From JBLHZY01 sp050633265 (GTDB taxonomy: Bacteria > Pseudomonadota > Alphaproteobacteria > Rhodobacterales > Rhodobacteraceae): DNA of 64,000 bases. The translations under genes and the position numbers were made by a program. This document shows, piece by piece, positions 26,319 through 35,700 of this stretch. Position 1 is the stretch's first letter; each line of letters starts with the position of its first letter. Below the pieces are notes generated by a model, which saw only the letters and a list, made by a program, of their open reading frames with translations, made no database searches and had not been told where the DNA came from. The stretch covers positions 496,001-560,000 of the forward strand of contig JBOEGE010000005.1 in assembly GCA_050633265.1 (NCBI GenBank), in the 5' to 3' direction.

Positions 26319-27049
26319 TTTTCAACGATTTCGCCAAAGCTGTTGGGCAGCTCACCGATCCGCGCTTTGCCAAGGTGCTTTTCTTTGGGCTTGGGCTGAC
26401 GGTGGCGCTTTTGTTTGTGATCTATGTGGTGTTTGCTTGGTTCATCGGCTGGATCATCCCCGATGTGATCACGCTTCCTTGGATCGGCGAAATCACTTGG
26501 GTCGATAATATCGCATCGGGCGCGTCAGTCCTTGTGATGCTTGTTCTGTCGATGTTTTTGATGGTGCCGGTGGCTTCGGCCTTTACTGGCTTTTTCCTAG
26601 ACAATGTGGCCGCCGCCGTTGAAGAAAAACACTACCCGCATCTGCCCAAAGTGAAGCCGATCCCTTTTAGCGAAACGCTGCGCGATAGTGCTGCGTTTTT
26701 GGGGCTGATCGTGGTGGCCAATATCGCCGCGCTGCTTGTCTATGCGCTTACAACAATCGCCGCCCCGCTGATCTTCTGGACGCTGAACGGCTTCTTGCTT
26801 GGGCGGGAGTATTTTCAGCTTGTGGCGATGCGCCGCTTGGGCCGCGAGGGCGCGAAAATCGCCCGGGCGCGCCATGGCACAACGATTCTGATGGCGGGGA
26901 TCTTGATGGCCGTGCCGCTCTCAATCCCGCTGGTCAATCTGCTCGTACCAATCCTGGGTGCGGCCACATTCACCCATCTGTTTCATCGGCTGTATCCAGC
27001 CGAAAACGCGCCCGCGCGCACCGCGCCGCAAGCCGCCATCCCGCGCTAG
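26315..27049 (+). CDS. EI24 / CysZ-like integral membrane protein
   Basis: The protein has 244 residues with the N-terminal MIFNDFAKAVGQLTDPRFAK and about four to six long hydrophobic segments. The PVASAFTGFFLDNVAAAVE region and NGFLLGREYFQLVAMRR are characteristic of EI24/CysZ-type proteins. CysZ moves sulfate, but many alphaproteobacterial members have no assigned substrate and there are no cys genes nearby. The ATG at 26315 gives a 4-nt ATGA overlap with the nitroreductase; 26303 is an alternative. Confidence 0.85.
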   Translation: MIFNDFAKAVGQLTDPRFAKVLFFGLGLTVALLFVIYVVFAWFIGWIIPDVITLPWIGEITWVDNIASGASVLVMLVLSMFLMVPVASAFTGFFLDNVAAAVEEKHYPHLPKVKPIPFSETLRDSAAFLGLIVVANIAALLVYALTTIAAPLIFWTLNGFLLGREYFQLVAMRRLGREGAKIARARHGTTILMAGILMAVPLSIPLVNLLVPILGAATFTHLFHRLYPAENAPARTAPQAAIPR

Positions 27050-27051
27050 GC

Positions 27052-27339
27052 TTATTCGCCGCTAATTGGCGCCGGGCCCATCCGCTGCGCCCAATCAAAA
27101 TCGCGCACCGAAATCAGCCCCGAACTGATCACCAAAACCAGCGCAATCCAGATCACAAAGGACACGATGCTCACGATAATAATCGTCCGCTTGAGGCGGA
27201 AATTGGCAGGCGCGCCATCATGGGTTCCGGCAACCTTTTCGCCAACATCCCCCTGCGTGCGCAGCCCCAAAGGCAGGGTCACAAACATCACCATAAACCA
27301 AGTGACCGCATAAAGAACGATGGCGGATGTGATCGCCAT
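27052..27339 (-). CDS. DUF1467-family small membrane protein
   Basis: A 95-residue protein with two transmembrane segments (AIVLYAVTWFMVMFVTLPLG and IIIVSIVSFVIWIALVLVIS). The conserved WFMVMFVTLPLGLRTQGD at the N-terminus is the DUF1467 signature. It overlaps the stop of mce by 1 nt, an arrangement I have the impression is frequent in Alphaproteobacteria. Its function is unknown. Confidence 0.9.
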   Translation of the reverse strand: MAITSAIVLYAVTWFMVMFVTLPLGLRTQGDVGEKVAGTHDGAPANFRLKRTIIIVSIVSFVIWIALVLVISSGLISVRDFDWAQRMGPAPISGE

Positions 27340-27743
27340 CAGACTTGCTCAAGCTCAACAAGGCAGCCGTTGAAATCCTTGGGATGCAAGAACAAAACCG
27401 GTTTGCCATGGGCGCCGATCTTTGGCTCACCATTGCCCAAAATCCGCGCGCCTTCTGCCTTAAGCTTATCGCGCGCGACCAGAATATCATCGACCTCATA
27501 ACAGATGTGATGAATGCCCCCGGCAGGGTTCTTTTCAAGAAAACCATTGATCGGAGAATTCTCACCCAAAGGATAAAGCAGCTCGATTTTGGTATTGGGC
27601 AGCTCGATGAAAATCACCGTCACGCCGTGATCCGGCTCATCCTGAGGCGCGCCGACATTGGCCCCCAAAGTGCCGCGATACTGGGCCGCTGCGGCCTCTA
27701 AATCAGGTACAGCAATGGCCACGTGGTTCAATCGTCCGATCAT
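27339..27743 (-). CDS. mce: Methylmalonyl-CoA epimerase
   Basis: Interconverts (R)- and (S)-methylmalonyl-CoA, upstream of the B12-dependent mutase. The protein has 134 residues and a vicinal-oxygen-chelate fold. Metal ligands are visible as the His in RLNHVAIAV, the His in GGIHHICYEV and the Glu in CLVELEQV. GAGGAG supports the start at 27743 rather than 27818. meaB of the same pathway is at 3.2-4.2 kb. Confidence 0.95.
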   Translation of the reverse strand: MIGRLNHVAIAVPDLEAAAAQYRGTLGANVGAPQDEPDHGVTVIFIELPNTKIELLYPLGENSPINGFLEKNPAGGIHHICYEVDDILVARDKLKAEGARILGNGEPKIGAHGKPVLFLHPKDFNGCLVELEQV

Positions 27744-27921
27744 CTCTCTCTCCTCAAAATCTTGCCCGCTTATGCCACTTGCGCGCAGGGGCCTGCAAGC
27801 GGCGCTTTGCCGCGACATATCGGTAAAATCTGCGCGGCATCACAAATAAAACACAGGCGTTAACGCGCCGTTCACCAATTTTGCCCCCTAATCAGAACAG
27901 GCCCATAACGGAGAGAATCCC

Positions 27922-28641
27922 ATGCCAGATGACCTAGAAACATTCATAATGGTCCAACAACCAACCGCCGAGCGCCCGCTTTTGGGGCTTACCGTGCTTG
28001 TTGTTGAGGACAGTCGATTTGCTTGCGAAGCGATGCGGCTTTTGTGTTTGCGATCAGGTGCGCGGATCCGGCGGGCAGGATCGCTTGCTGCGGCGCGCAG
28101 GCATCTTCGGGTCTATCGCCCTTCGGTGGTGATTGTTGATCTGGGGCTGCCCGATGGCTCTGGTGCGGATTTGATTGCAGAGCTGGCGCGCGCGCAACCG
28201 CGCGTTGATGCGCTTATCGGGATTTCTGGCGATAGCGATGCTGAATTGCGCGCGCTTGGGGCCGGTGCGGATGCTTTCCTCGAAAAACCAATCGCCGGGC
28301 TTGATGAATTCCAAAGCGCTGTGCTGCGCCTTTTGCCCCCCGAATCCCAGCCCAAAGGCCCGCGCGCTCTGCTCAATGAAATGGTGACGCCCGATCCAAT
28401 GGCGCTTCAGGATGATCTTTCCCATGTGGCCGATATTCTAACGACCCAATCAGATGAGGATATGCTCGATTATATCGCCCAATTCCTTGAAGGTGTGGCC
28501 CGCAGCGCAGGCGATGCGCCTCTTGCCCAGGCCGCTCATGATCTGGCCCTAAATCGCGGCGCAGGCGCCCCCTATCAAAGCGATCTGGCGCGCGTTGCCG
28601 GGCTTGTCCAACAACGGCTCGAAAACCGCGCCGCCATGTAA
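27922..28641 (+). CDS. Orphan response regulator, receiver domain plus unknown C-terminal domain
   Basis: A 239-residue protein. The receiver domain spans about residues 22-140, with the acidic pair in VVEDS (Glu29, Asp30), phospho-acceptor Asp73 in VDLGLPDGSG and Lys122 in FLEKP. The roughly 95-residue C-terminal part is helical, with no DNA-binding or enzymatic motif I recognise, and could be a degenerate Hpt-like or protein-interaction module. There is no histidine kinase nearby. GGAGAG precedes the ATG. A 20-bp tandem repeat begins at the stop codon. Confidence 0.85.
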   Translation: MPDDLETFIMVQQPTAERPLLGLTVLVVEDSRFACEAMRLLCLRSGARIRRAGSLAAARRHLRVYRPSVVIVDLGLPDGSGADLIAELARAQPRVDALIGISGDSDAELRALGAGADAFLEKPIAGLDEFQSAVLRLLPPESQPKGPRALLNEMVTPDPMALQDDLSHVADILTTQSDEDMLDYIAQFLEGVARSAGDAPLAQAAHDLALNRGAGAPYQSDLARVAGLVQQRLENRAAM

Positions 28642-28678
28642 GGCCCAAAACGCGCGCATAAGGCCCAAAACGCGCCCA
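28639..28678 (+). repeat. 20-bp tandem repeat after the response regulator, and the gene-free stretch beyond it
   Basis: TAAGGCCCAAAACGCGC occurs twice (28639 and 28659) with 20-bp period; the first copy contains the stop codon. The rest of 28679-29025 has a CTATCCT/AGGATAG hairpin (28754-28773) without a T tract, and no gene I can support. Confidence 0.75.
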
Positions 28679-29025
28679 GCGCGCCTTGGCCCTTTCGGGC
28701 AGAACACCCCGCGTGTACAACCCACTGCGCACCCCAAAAGGCATAAAACAACTCTATCCTTTCAATAGGATAGCCGCCACACTTTGAGGCCTCCCGCGCC
28801 AGATCGGCCGCGCCCAAGCCGCCTGCCCTCCCCCCAAAGCCAAATTAACTTTGCCCATATCTGCACCAAAAGGACCGCGAAACCGGCCCTGTTCCGGCGC
28901 ATTTCTGCCCAAATCCTTCGCCATAAACATCCCAAGACATTTGGCAAAAGCAGCGTCTTTCAGCGCCGCCACACCAAGAATTCGCCCCAGCATATCGCCC
29001 GGGCAAGTGACAAAGGGATGAGAGA

Positions 29026-29214
29026 ATGATTGAGAAAATGCTGACAAGATTCGCAAGCGAAGAAAAAGGCAGCGTGACCGTCGATTGGATCGTTTTGACC
29101 GCAGGCCTTGTTGGGCTCGCCGTTGCCATCCTTGCAACAGTCAACACCGCCTCGTCGGATGTGGCCTCGCGCACAAGCGATGCGATTGCCGCAATAGATG
29201 CAAGCCAAGGCTGA
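29026..29214 (+). CDS. Flp/Fap-type pilin-like small protein
   Basis: A protein of 62 residues: a basic, charged leader (MIEKMLTRFASEEKGSV), one hydrophobic helix (IVLTAGLVGLAVAILATV) and a short polar tail. The arrangement (R-F-x-x-E-E-x-G-x-x-x-V-D-W, then the helix) resembles Flp/TadE-type pseudopilins and pilins. No tad/cpa assembly genes are in the window. GAGAG precedes the ATG, and a strong terminator follows, so it is a single-gene unit. Confidence 0.7.
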   Translation: MIEKMLTRFASEEKGSVTVDWIVLTAGLVGLAVAILATVNTASSDVASRTSDAIAAIDASQG

Positions 29215-29287
29215 TCCGCAAAACCGCCCGCGCGCTTTCCTCCCAAGATGCGCAGCGGGGCTTTGCATCGCCATCGGCCTGAGACCC

Positions 29288-29318
29288 AAAAGGGGCGCCC
29301 CATCGGAGCGCCCCTTTT
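29288..29318. terminator. Bidirectional terminator, pilin-like gene / aspS
   Basis: A perfect 11-bp stem AAAAGGGGCGC/GCGCCCCTTTT with a 9-nt loop between convergent genes. T runs serve both strands. Confidence 0.92.
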
Positions 29319-29362
29319 GCTATCTCGTTTTGCCGCGCAGATAACCACCTGAAAAATATGGA

Positions 29363-31138
29363 CTATTCCTGCGGGATGACCCGCAAAGACAGTTCGCGCA
29401 ACTGCTCGTTCATCGGCTCGGAAGGCGCATTCATCATCAGATCTTCCGCCCGCTGGTTCATCGGGAACATGATCACTTCGCGAATATTCGCCTCATCCGC
29501 CATCAACATCACCATGCGATCGATCCCAGCCGCACAGCCCCCGTGGGGCGGCGCGCCATATTTGAACGCATTCACCATGCCGCCAAAACGCTTGCGCACT
29601 TCCTCTTCGCCGTAACCCGCCAATTCAAACGCCTTGAACATAATCTCAGGGCGGTGGTTCCGAATCGCGCCGGAAATCAGCTCATAGCCGTTGCAGGCCA
29701 GATCATATTGAAAGCCGAGCACCTCCAAAGGATCGCCGTCCAATGCCTCGCGCCCGCCTTGGGGCATCGAAAACGGGTTATGCGAAAAGTCGATCTTGCC
29801 GGTCTCTTCATCCGCTTCATACATCGGGAAATCCACGATCCAAGCAAAAGCAAAGCGATCCAGATCCGTCAGACCAAGCTCTTCGCCGATCGCAACCCGC
29901 GCCTTACCGGCAACCCGCTCAAACGCCGAAGGTTTGCCGCCCAAGAAAAACGCCGCATCACCAACACCAAGCCCAAGCTGCTGGCGAATGGCTTCGGTGC
30001 GCTCAGGGCCGATGTTCTTGGCCAGCGGGCCAGCCGCTTCCATGCCCTCGCCCTGATCGCGCCAGAAAATATAGCCCATGCCGGGCAAACCTTCTTTCTG
30101 GGCAAAAGCATTCATCCGATCACAGAATTTGCGCGAGCCGCCCGAAGGCGCTGGAATCGCACGAATTTCCGTGCCTTCCTGCTCAAGCAATTTAGCAAAA
30201 ATCGCAAAACCAGAGCCAGCGAAATGCTCAGACACAACCTGCATCTTGATCGGGTTGCGCAGATCGGGCTTATCGGTGCCATACCAAAGAGCGGCATCTT
30301 TATAGGAAATCTGCGCCCATTCCGCATCGACCTTGCGCCCGCCGCCAAAGCGCTCAAAACAGCCCTTCATCACCGGCTCGATCACATTGAAAACGTCCTG
30401 CTGCTCAACAAAGGACATCTCTAGATCGAGCTGATAGAAATCGGTGGGCGAGCGATCCGCGCGGGGATCTTCATCGCGAAAACACGGCGCGATTTGGAAA
30501 TATTTATCAAAGCCCGACACCATAATCAGCTGTTTAAACTGCTGCGGCGCTTGGGGCAGCGCATAGAATTTGCCCGGATGCAGGCGGCTTGGCACGAGAA
30601 AATCGCGCGCGCCTTCGGGCGAGCTGGCTGTGATGATCGGGGTCTGGAATTCGTTAAAGCCCTGATCCCACATCCGCTGGCGCAGATCGGCCACAACTTG
30701 CGAACGCATGATCATATTGCGCTGCAATTTCTCGCGGCGCAGATCGAGATAGCGATACTTCAGGCGCGTTTCCTCAGGATATTCCTGCTCGCCAAACACC
30801 TGAAGCGGCAGCTCTTCGGAGGCGCCCAGAACCTCAAGATCGCGCACAAAAACCTCGATCTCACCGGTTGGAATTTTCTCATTCACCAAAGCAGCATCGC
30901 GCGCTTTGACAGTTCCATCAATGCGGATGCAATATTCGGCCCGCACCTTTTCCATCTGCGCAAAAACCGGGCTATCGGGATCGCACAAAAGCTGCGTCAT
31001 GCCATAATGATCACGCAGATCGATAAACAAAACGCCGCCGTGATCTCGGATGCGATGCACCCAGCCCGAAAGGCGAACAGTTTCGCCTACGTTGGTTTTT
31101 GTCAGGTCGGCGCAGGATTGGCTGCGAAAAGCGTGCAT
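29363..31138 (-). CDS. aspS: Aspartyl-tRNA synthetase (probably Asp/Asn, non-discriminating)
   Basis: Class II synthetase, 591 residues. The N-terminal OB-fold anticodon domain has VRLSGWVHRIRDHGGVLFIDLRD. Motif 2 includes FRDEDPRADRSPTDFYQLD, the bacterial GAD insertion domain is in the middle, and motif 3 is GGCAAGIDRMVML. The start at 31138 (MHAFRSQSCADL) is the conserved alphaproteobacterial N-terminus. Organisms lacking AsnRS use such an enzyme for both tRNA-Asp and tRNA-Asn, and this is likely but not visible here. Confidence 0.97.
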   Translation of the reverse strand: MHAFRSQSCADLTKTNVGETVRLSGWVHRIRDHGGVLFIDLRDHYGMTQLLCDPDSPVFAQMEKVRAEYCIRIDGTVKARDAALVNEKIPTGEIEVFVRDLEVLGASEELPLQVFGEQEYPEETRLKYRYLDLRREKLQRNMIMRSQVVADLRQRMWDQGFNEFQTPIITASSPEGARDFLVPSRLHPGKFYALPQAPQQFKQLIMVSGFDKYFQIAPCFRDEDPRADRSPTDFYQLDLEMSFVEQQDVFNVIEPVMKGCFERFGGGRKVDAEWAQISYKDAALWYGTDKPDLRNPIKMQVVSEHFAGSGFAIFAKLLEQEGTEIRAIPAPSGGSRKFCDRMNAFAQKEGLPGMGYIFWRDQGEGMEAAGPLAKNIGPERTEAIRQQLGLGVGDAAFFLGGKPSAFERVAGKARVAIGEELGLTDLDRFAFAWIVDFPMYEADEETGKIDFSHNPFSMPQGGREALDGDPLEVLGFQYDLACNGYELISGAIRNHRPEIMFKAFELAGYGEEEVRKRFGGMVNAFKYGAPPHGGCAAGIDRMVMLMADEANIREVIMFPMNQRAEDLMMNAPSEPMNEQLRELSLRVIPQE

Positions 31139-31313
31139 GGTGATCTCTCTTGCGAGGAAAATAAGGGATAGCGAAGTCGGGGTGATACACCGCGTTGGGG
31201 GCGCAAAGTCAAGTGAAAGAGGCCCAAAGGCCACAGCAAGGCGCCAATCCAAGCGCTGCGCGTTGCGTCATCCCCGGTTGCGCGCCAAAATACGCCCAAA
31301 AACGAGAGCATAA

Positions 31314-32621
31314 ATGAGCAGCGCACAAATCAAACACGACCGGCCAAATGCGCCCCGATCCAAGGAGGGATTGCCAGCGCAAACCAGGCGGCAACAGATT
31401 GTCATCACGGCTCTTTTTCTGCTTTTTGCCATCGCCTTTAGCTGGACGAGCCTGCGCACAGGGGCCTCTTCTGATCTTCTGCCGATCTGGCTTGCTGCAA
31501 AGTTCTTTGCCCTTGGCCAAGAGGGCGCGATCTATGCCAAAGACAGCACATTCTTCACAATGTCCCCGCCCAATGAATGGATCGCCTATGTGCGAAGCGG
31601 CGGCAGCGAGGCCGCGATTTACCCCTATGTCTATCCGCCGCTTTGGGCCAAGCTGCTGGCACCGCTCACAAATTTGATGAGCTTTGCACAGTTTGAGCGG
31701 GCGATCGTGCTGCTCAACCCGGCCCTTTTGATCCTTATGATCTTTGCCGCATGGCGCGCCGCACCAAAACTTCCCCTGCAACTGCATATGCTTGTTGGGA
31801 CCGCGCTTATCTTTGGAACAACGGTTGGGCTGATCCCGATCATCGGCGGGCAAGCGCATATTTTGGTTGGGTTTTTGATGGTGCTCGCCATGGAGCGCAG
31901 CCGCAACAATGCCCCCATATCCGCAGGCGCAGCCCTTGCGATTGCCACAGCCTTCAAACTCTTTCCGCTGGTCTTTGTGATCTTTTTCATCACCAAAGCC
32001 CAATGGCGCGCAGTGATCAGCTTTGCCGCCACAGGCGCCATTCTTGGCGGCGCCTCTCTCTTGCTTGCCGGTTGGCCGCTTCATGCGGAATTTCTCAGCC
32101 AAATCAGCGCAGTATCGCGCACCATGCTTTTTGTGAATCACTCAATCAATATCGATGGGCTCATCGGGCATATCCTTGGTTTGCAAGATGCGGTTCTGAT
32201 CACCCAAGGCGCAGAACATCTTGTTCTGGAGAAATCGCCGCTTTGGATCGCCGCCTCGCGCGCGCTGATGATCGGCGTGATTGGTGCCCTTGGCCTTTGG
32301 GCCTGGCGCAATCCGCGCATCGCCGACCATCCGCTGATTTGGCCCACAGGTTTTCTAGCCTTCGCCCTGGTTTCCCCGCTTTCCTGGACATTTTATTACG
32401 CCGCGCCCCTGGCCATGGCGCCATATTTGCTCGCCGCATGGGGCGCAAAACGCGCGTTGCTTTTGCTGATCCCGCTCGGGCTCTCGCTCAGCTTTTTGAT
32501 GCTCAATATCCCCCAAGGCCTTTGGGGCATCTATTTCCCCCTGCAAGTCTATGCCACAATCGCGCTGATCGCCCTGCTCATCGCCTATGTTTTCACCATA
32601 TCAAGGGAAACCCGCGCCTGA
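31314..32621 (+). CDS. GT87-type membrane glycosyltransferase (DUF2029)
   Basis: A polytopic inner-membrane protein of 435 residues with about 9-10 hydrophobic segments. The family GT87 pattern is present: an acidic residue after the first helix (ASSDLLPIWLAAKFFALGQ), then YVYPPLWAKLLAPL, then GLIPIIGGQAHILVGFLMVL and LAIATAFKLFPLVFV. Such enzymes use polyprenyl-phosphate sugars, often mannose, on the periplasmic side. GAGAG precedes the ATG. The acceptor is unknown and the neighbours (aspS, carB) give no clue. Confidence 0.85.
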   Translation: MSSAQIKHDRPNAPRSKEGLPAQTRRQQIVITALFLLFAIAFSWTSLRTGASSDLLPIWLAAKFFALGQEGAIYAKDSTFFTMSPPNEWIAYVRSGGSEAAIYPYVYPPLWAKLLAPLTNLMSFAQFERAIVLLNPALLILMIFAAWRAAPKLPLQLHMLVGTALIFGTTVGLIPIIGGQAHILVGFLMVLAMERSRNNAPISAGAALAIATAFKLFPLVFVIFFITKAQWRAVISFAATGAILGGASLLLAGWPLHAEFLSQISAVSRTMLFVNHSINIDGLIGHILGLQDAVLITQGAEHLVLEKSPLWIAASRALMIGVIGALGLWAWRNPRIADHPLIWPTGFLAFALVSPLSWTFYYAAPLAMAPYLLAAWGAKRALLLLIPLGLSLSFLMLNIPQGLWGIYFPLQVYATIALIALLIAYVFTISRETRA

Positions 32622-32625
32622 CCCC

Positions 32626-32669
32626 TTGCACCCCGGCGCGCCATAGCTATAACCCACAAGAATTTTGTG
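32626..32669 (+). promoter_or_regulatory. carB: carB promoter with a palindrome near the transcription start
   Basis: TTGCAC (32626-32631), a 16-bp spacer and TATAAC (32648-32653). CACAA-GAATT-TTGTG (32655-32669) is an inverted repeat placed at about +1 and could be an operator or a 5'-end hairpin. Confidence 0.55.
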
Positions 32670-32732
32670 CCTGCGCCATCTGCGGCCCTGCGCAAACGCT
32701 GCTGCCACATCCGCCGACAAGGGGCCCCAGAC

Positions 32733-35700
32733 ATGCCAAAAAGAACCGATATCTCCTCGATCATGATCATCGGCGCAGGCCCCATCATCATCGGGCAGGC
32801 ATGCGAATTCGACTACTCCGGCGCACAGGCCTGTAAAGCGCTGCGCGAAGAGGGCTACCGGGTTATTCTGGTAAACTCGAACCCCGCCACAATCATGACC
32901 GATCCCGAAATGGCCGATGCCACATATATCGAGCCGATCACCCCTGAAATCGTCGCCAAAATCATCGAAAAAGAGCGCCCCGATGCGCTGCTGCCAACGA
33001 TGGGCGGGCAAACGGGCCTGAATACTGCGCTGGCGCTGGCGGATATGGGCGTTTTGGACAGGTTCAACGTTGAGCTGATCGGCGCCAAACGCGAAGCCAT
33101 CGAGATGGCCGAAGATCGCAAACTGTTTCGCGAAGCCATGGATCGCCTCGGCATCGAAAACCCCAAAGCGACCATCGCCAACAATATGCAAGAATGCATG
33201 GATGCCATTGATTACGTTGGCCTTCCTGCGATCATCCGCCCCGCCTTTACCCTTGGCGGCACCGGCGGCGGCGTGGCCTATAACCGCGACGATTATGAGC
33301 ATTACTGCCGCACGGGCCTTGATGCCTCGCCGGTTTCGCAAATCCTGATCGATGAATCCCTGCTCGGCTGGAAAGAGTTCGAGATGGAAGTCGTGCGCGA
33401 CAAGGCCGATAACGCGATCATCGTTTGCGCGATTGAGAACGTCGATCCAATGGGCGTTCATACCGGCGATTCGATCACTGTGGCGCCCGCGCTTACGCTG
33501 ACAGACAAAGAATACCAATTGATGCGGACCCATTCGATCAACGTTTTGCGCGAAATCGGCGTTGAAACCGGCGGATCAAACGTTCAATGGGCGGTCAATC
33601 CCGAGGATGGCCGCATGGTCGTGATCGAGATGAACCCGCGGGTTTCGCGCTCCTCGGCGCTGGCCTCCAAGGCAACAGGTTTCCCGATTGCGAAAATCGC
33701 CGCGAAACTGGCCGTTGGCTATACATTGGATGAGCTCGACAACGACATCACCAAAGTGACCCCGGCCAGCTTTGAGCCAACAATTGATTATGTTGTCACG
33801 AAAATCCCGCGCTTTGCCTTTGAGAAATTCGCCGGCTCCGAGCCACATCTGACAACAGCGATGAAATCGGTCGGTGAAGCGATGGCCATTGGCCGCACCT
33901 TCCACGAATCGATGCAAAAAGCCCTCGCCTCGATGGAAACAGGCCTGACCGGCTTTGACGAAATCGCAATCGAAGGCATGCCCGCGACCGAGGCCACCCA
34001 ATACAGCCCCGCAAACGAAGCCGTCGGCCACCGCTTTCTAATCGGCAGCAATCCCGATGCCCAAACCGCCATCGACAAAGCGGTAACAAAAGCGCTTTCC
34101 AAACAAACGCCGGATCGCATCCGGGTGATCGCCCAGGCCATGCGCTTTGGCTTCTCGGACGCAGAGATTTTCGACATCACCAAGTTTGATCCTTGGTTCC
34201 TCGCGCGCATCCGCGAGATCATCACCGCCGAAGAAGATGTCCGCGCCAATGGCCTGCCTGTAACCGAAGAAGGCCTGCGCGCGCTTAAAATGCTTGGCTT
34301 TAGTGATGCGCGGATTGCCACGCTTACGGGGCGCGACGAAGCCAATATCCGCCGTGCGCGGCGCAACTTAGGTGTTAACGCCGTGTTCAAACGGATCGAT
34401 ACCTGCGCGGCCGAATTCGAAGCCCAAACCCCCTATATGTATTCCACATACGAATCCCCCATGATGGGCGAAGTGGAATGCGAAGCGCGCCCAACCGAGC
34501 GCAAAAAAGTGGTGATCTTGGGCGGCGGTCCCAACCGGATCGGCCAGGGGATCGAGTTTGATTATTGCTGCTGTCACGCCTGCTATTCGCTCACGGAAGC
34601 GGGCTATGAAACCATCATGATCAACTGTAACCCCGAGACCGTTTCAACCGATTATGATACATCAGATCGCCTCTATTTTGAGCCGCTGACCTTTGAACAT
34701 GTGATGGAAATCCTGCGGGTCGAGCAAGAGGCCGGCACCCTGCACGGCGTGATCGTTCAGTTCGGTGGGCAAACCCCATTGAAGCTTGCCAATGCGCTGC
34801 AAGAAGAAGGCATCCCGATCCTCGGCACCACACCTGATGCGATCGATCTGGCTGAAGATCGCGAACGTTTCCAAGAGCTTGTGATCAATCTCGGGCTCAA
34901 ACAGCCAAAGAATGGCATTGCCCATTCTGATGCAGAAGCGCTCGCGATTGCCGATGATATTGGCTACCCGCTGGTGATCCGCCCCTCTTATGTGCTGGGT
35001 GGCCGCGCGATGGAAATCGTGCGCGATACGGCCCAGCTTGAGCGCTATATTTCGCAAGCCGTTGTCGTTTCTGGCGACAGCCCCGTGCTGCTTGATAGCT
35101 ACCTTTCCGGCGCGACTGAAATTGATGTTGATGCGCTATGCGATGGCAAGGATGTCCATGTGGCCGGCATCATGCAACACATCGAAGAAGCCGGCGTTCA
35201 CTCCGGCGATAGCGCCTGTTCGCTGCCGCCCTATAGCCTGCCGCAATCGATCATTGATGAGCTTCACGTTCAAACCAAGGCGCTTGCGCTGGCCCTAAAT
35301 GTTGTGGGCCTGATGAACATCCAATTCGCAGTGAAAGACGGCGATATTTACCTTATCGAGGTTAACCCACGCGCTTCGCGGACCGTGCCATTCGTCGCCA
35401 AAGCCGTCGGCTCGCCCATCGCCTCCATCGCGGCGCGGGTTATGGCGGGCGAAAAGTTGGCGACCTTCGATTTGATCGATCCCGCCATCAAAACCTTCGC
35501 CGTGAAAGAGGCCGTCTTGCCTTTTGCCCGCTTCCCCGGCGTCGATACGATCCTTGGGCCGGAAATGCGCTCAACCGGCGAAGTCATGGGGGCGGATGTG
35601 AATTTCCACCGCGCCTTCCTCAAAGCGCAAATGGGCGCAGGCACGATGCTGCCCACCGAGGGCAAAGTCTTTATCTCGATCAAAGACATGGACAAAACGC

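Noticed and set aside
28639..28678. Tandem repeat considered as a CRISPR remnant
   Set aside because: There are only two units with a 20-bp period and 3-bp spacing, with no spacers and no cas genes anywhere in the window.
31209..32141. A 310-codon minus-strand frame opposite the GT87 gene
   Set aside because: Its composition is Cys/His/Lys-rich without a domain, while the plus strand encodes a coherent polytopic membrane protein.
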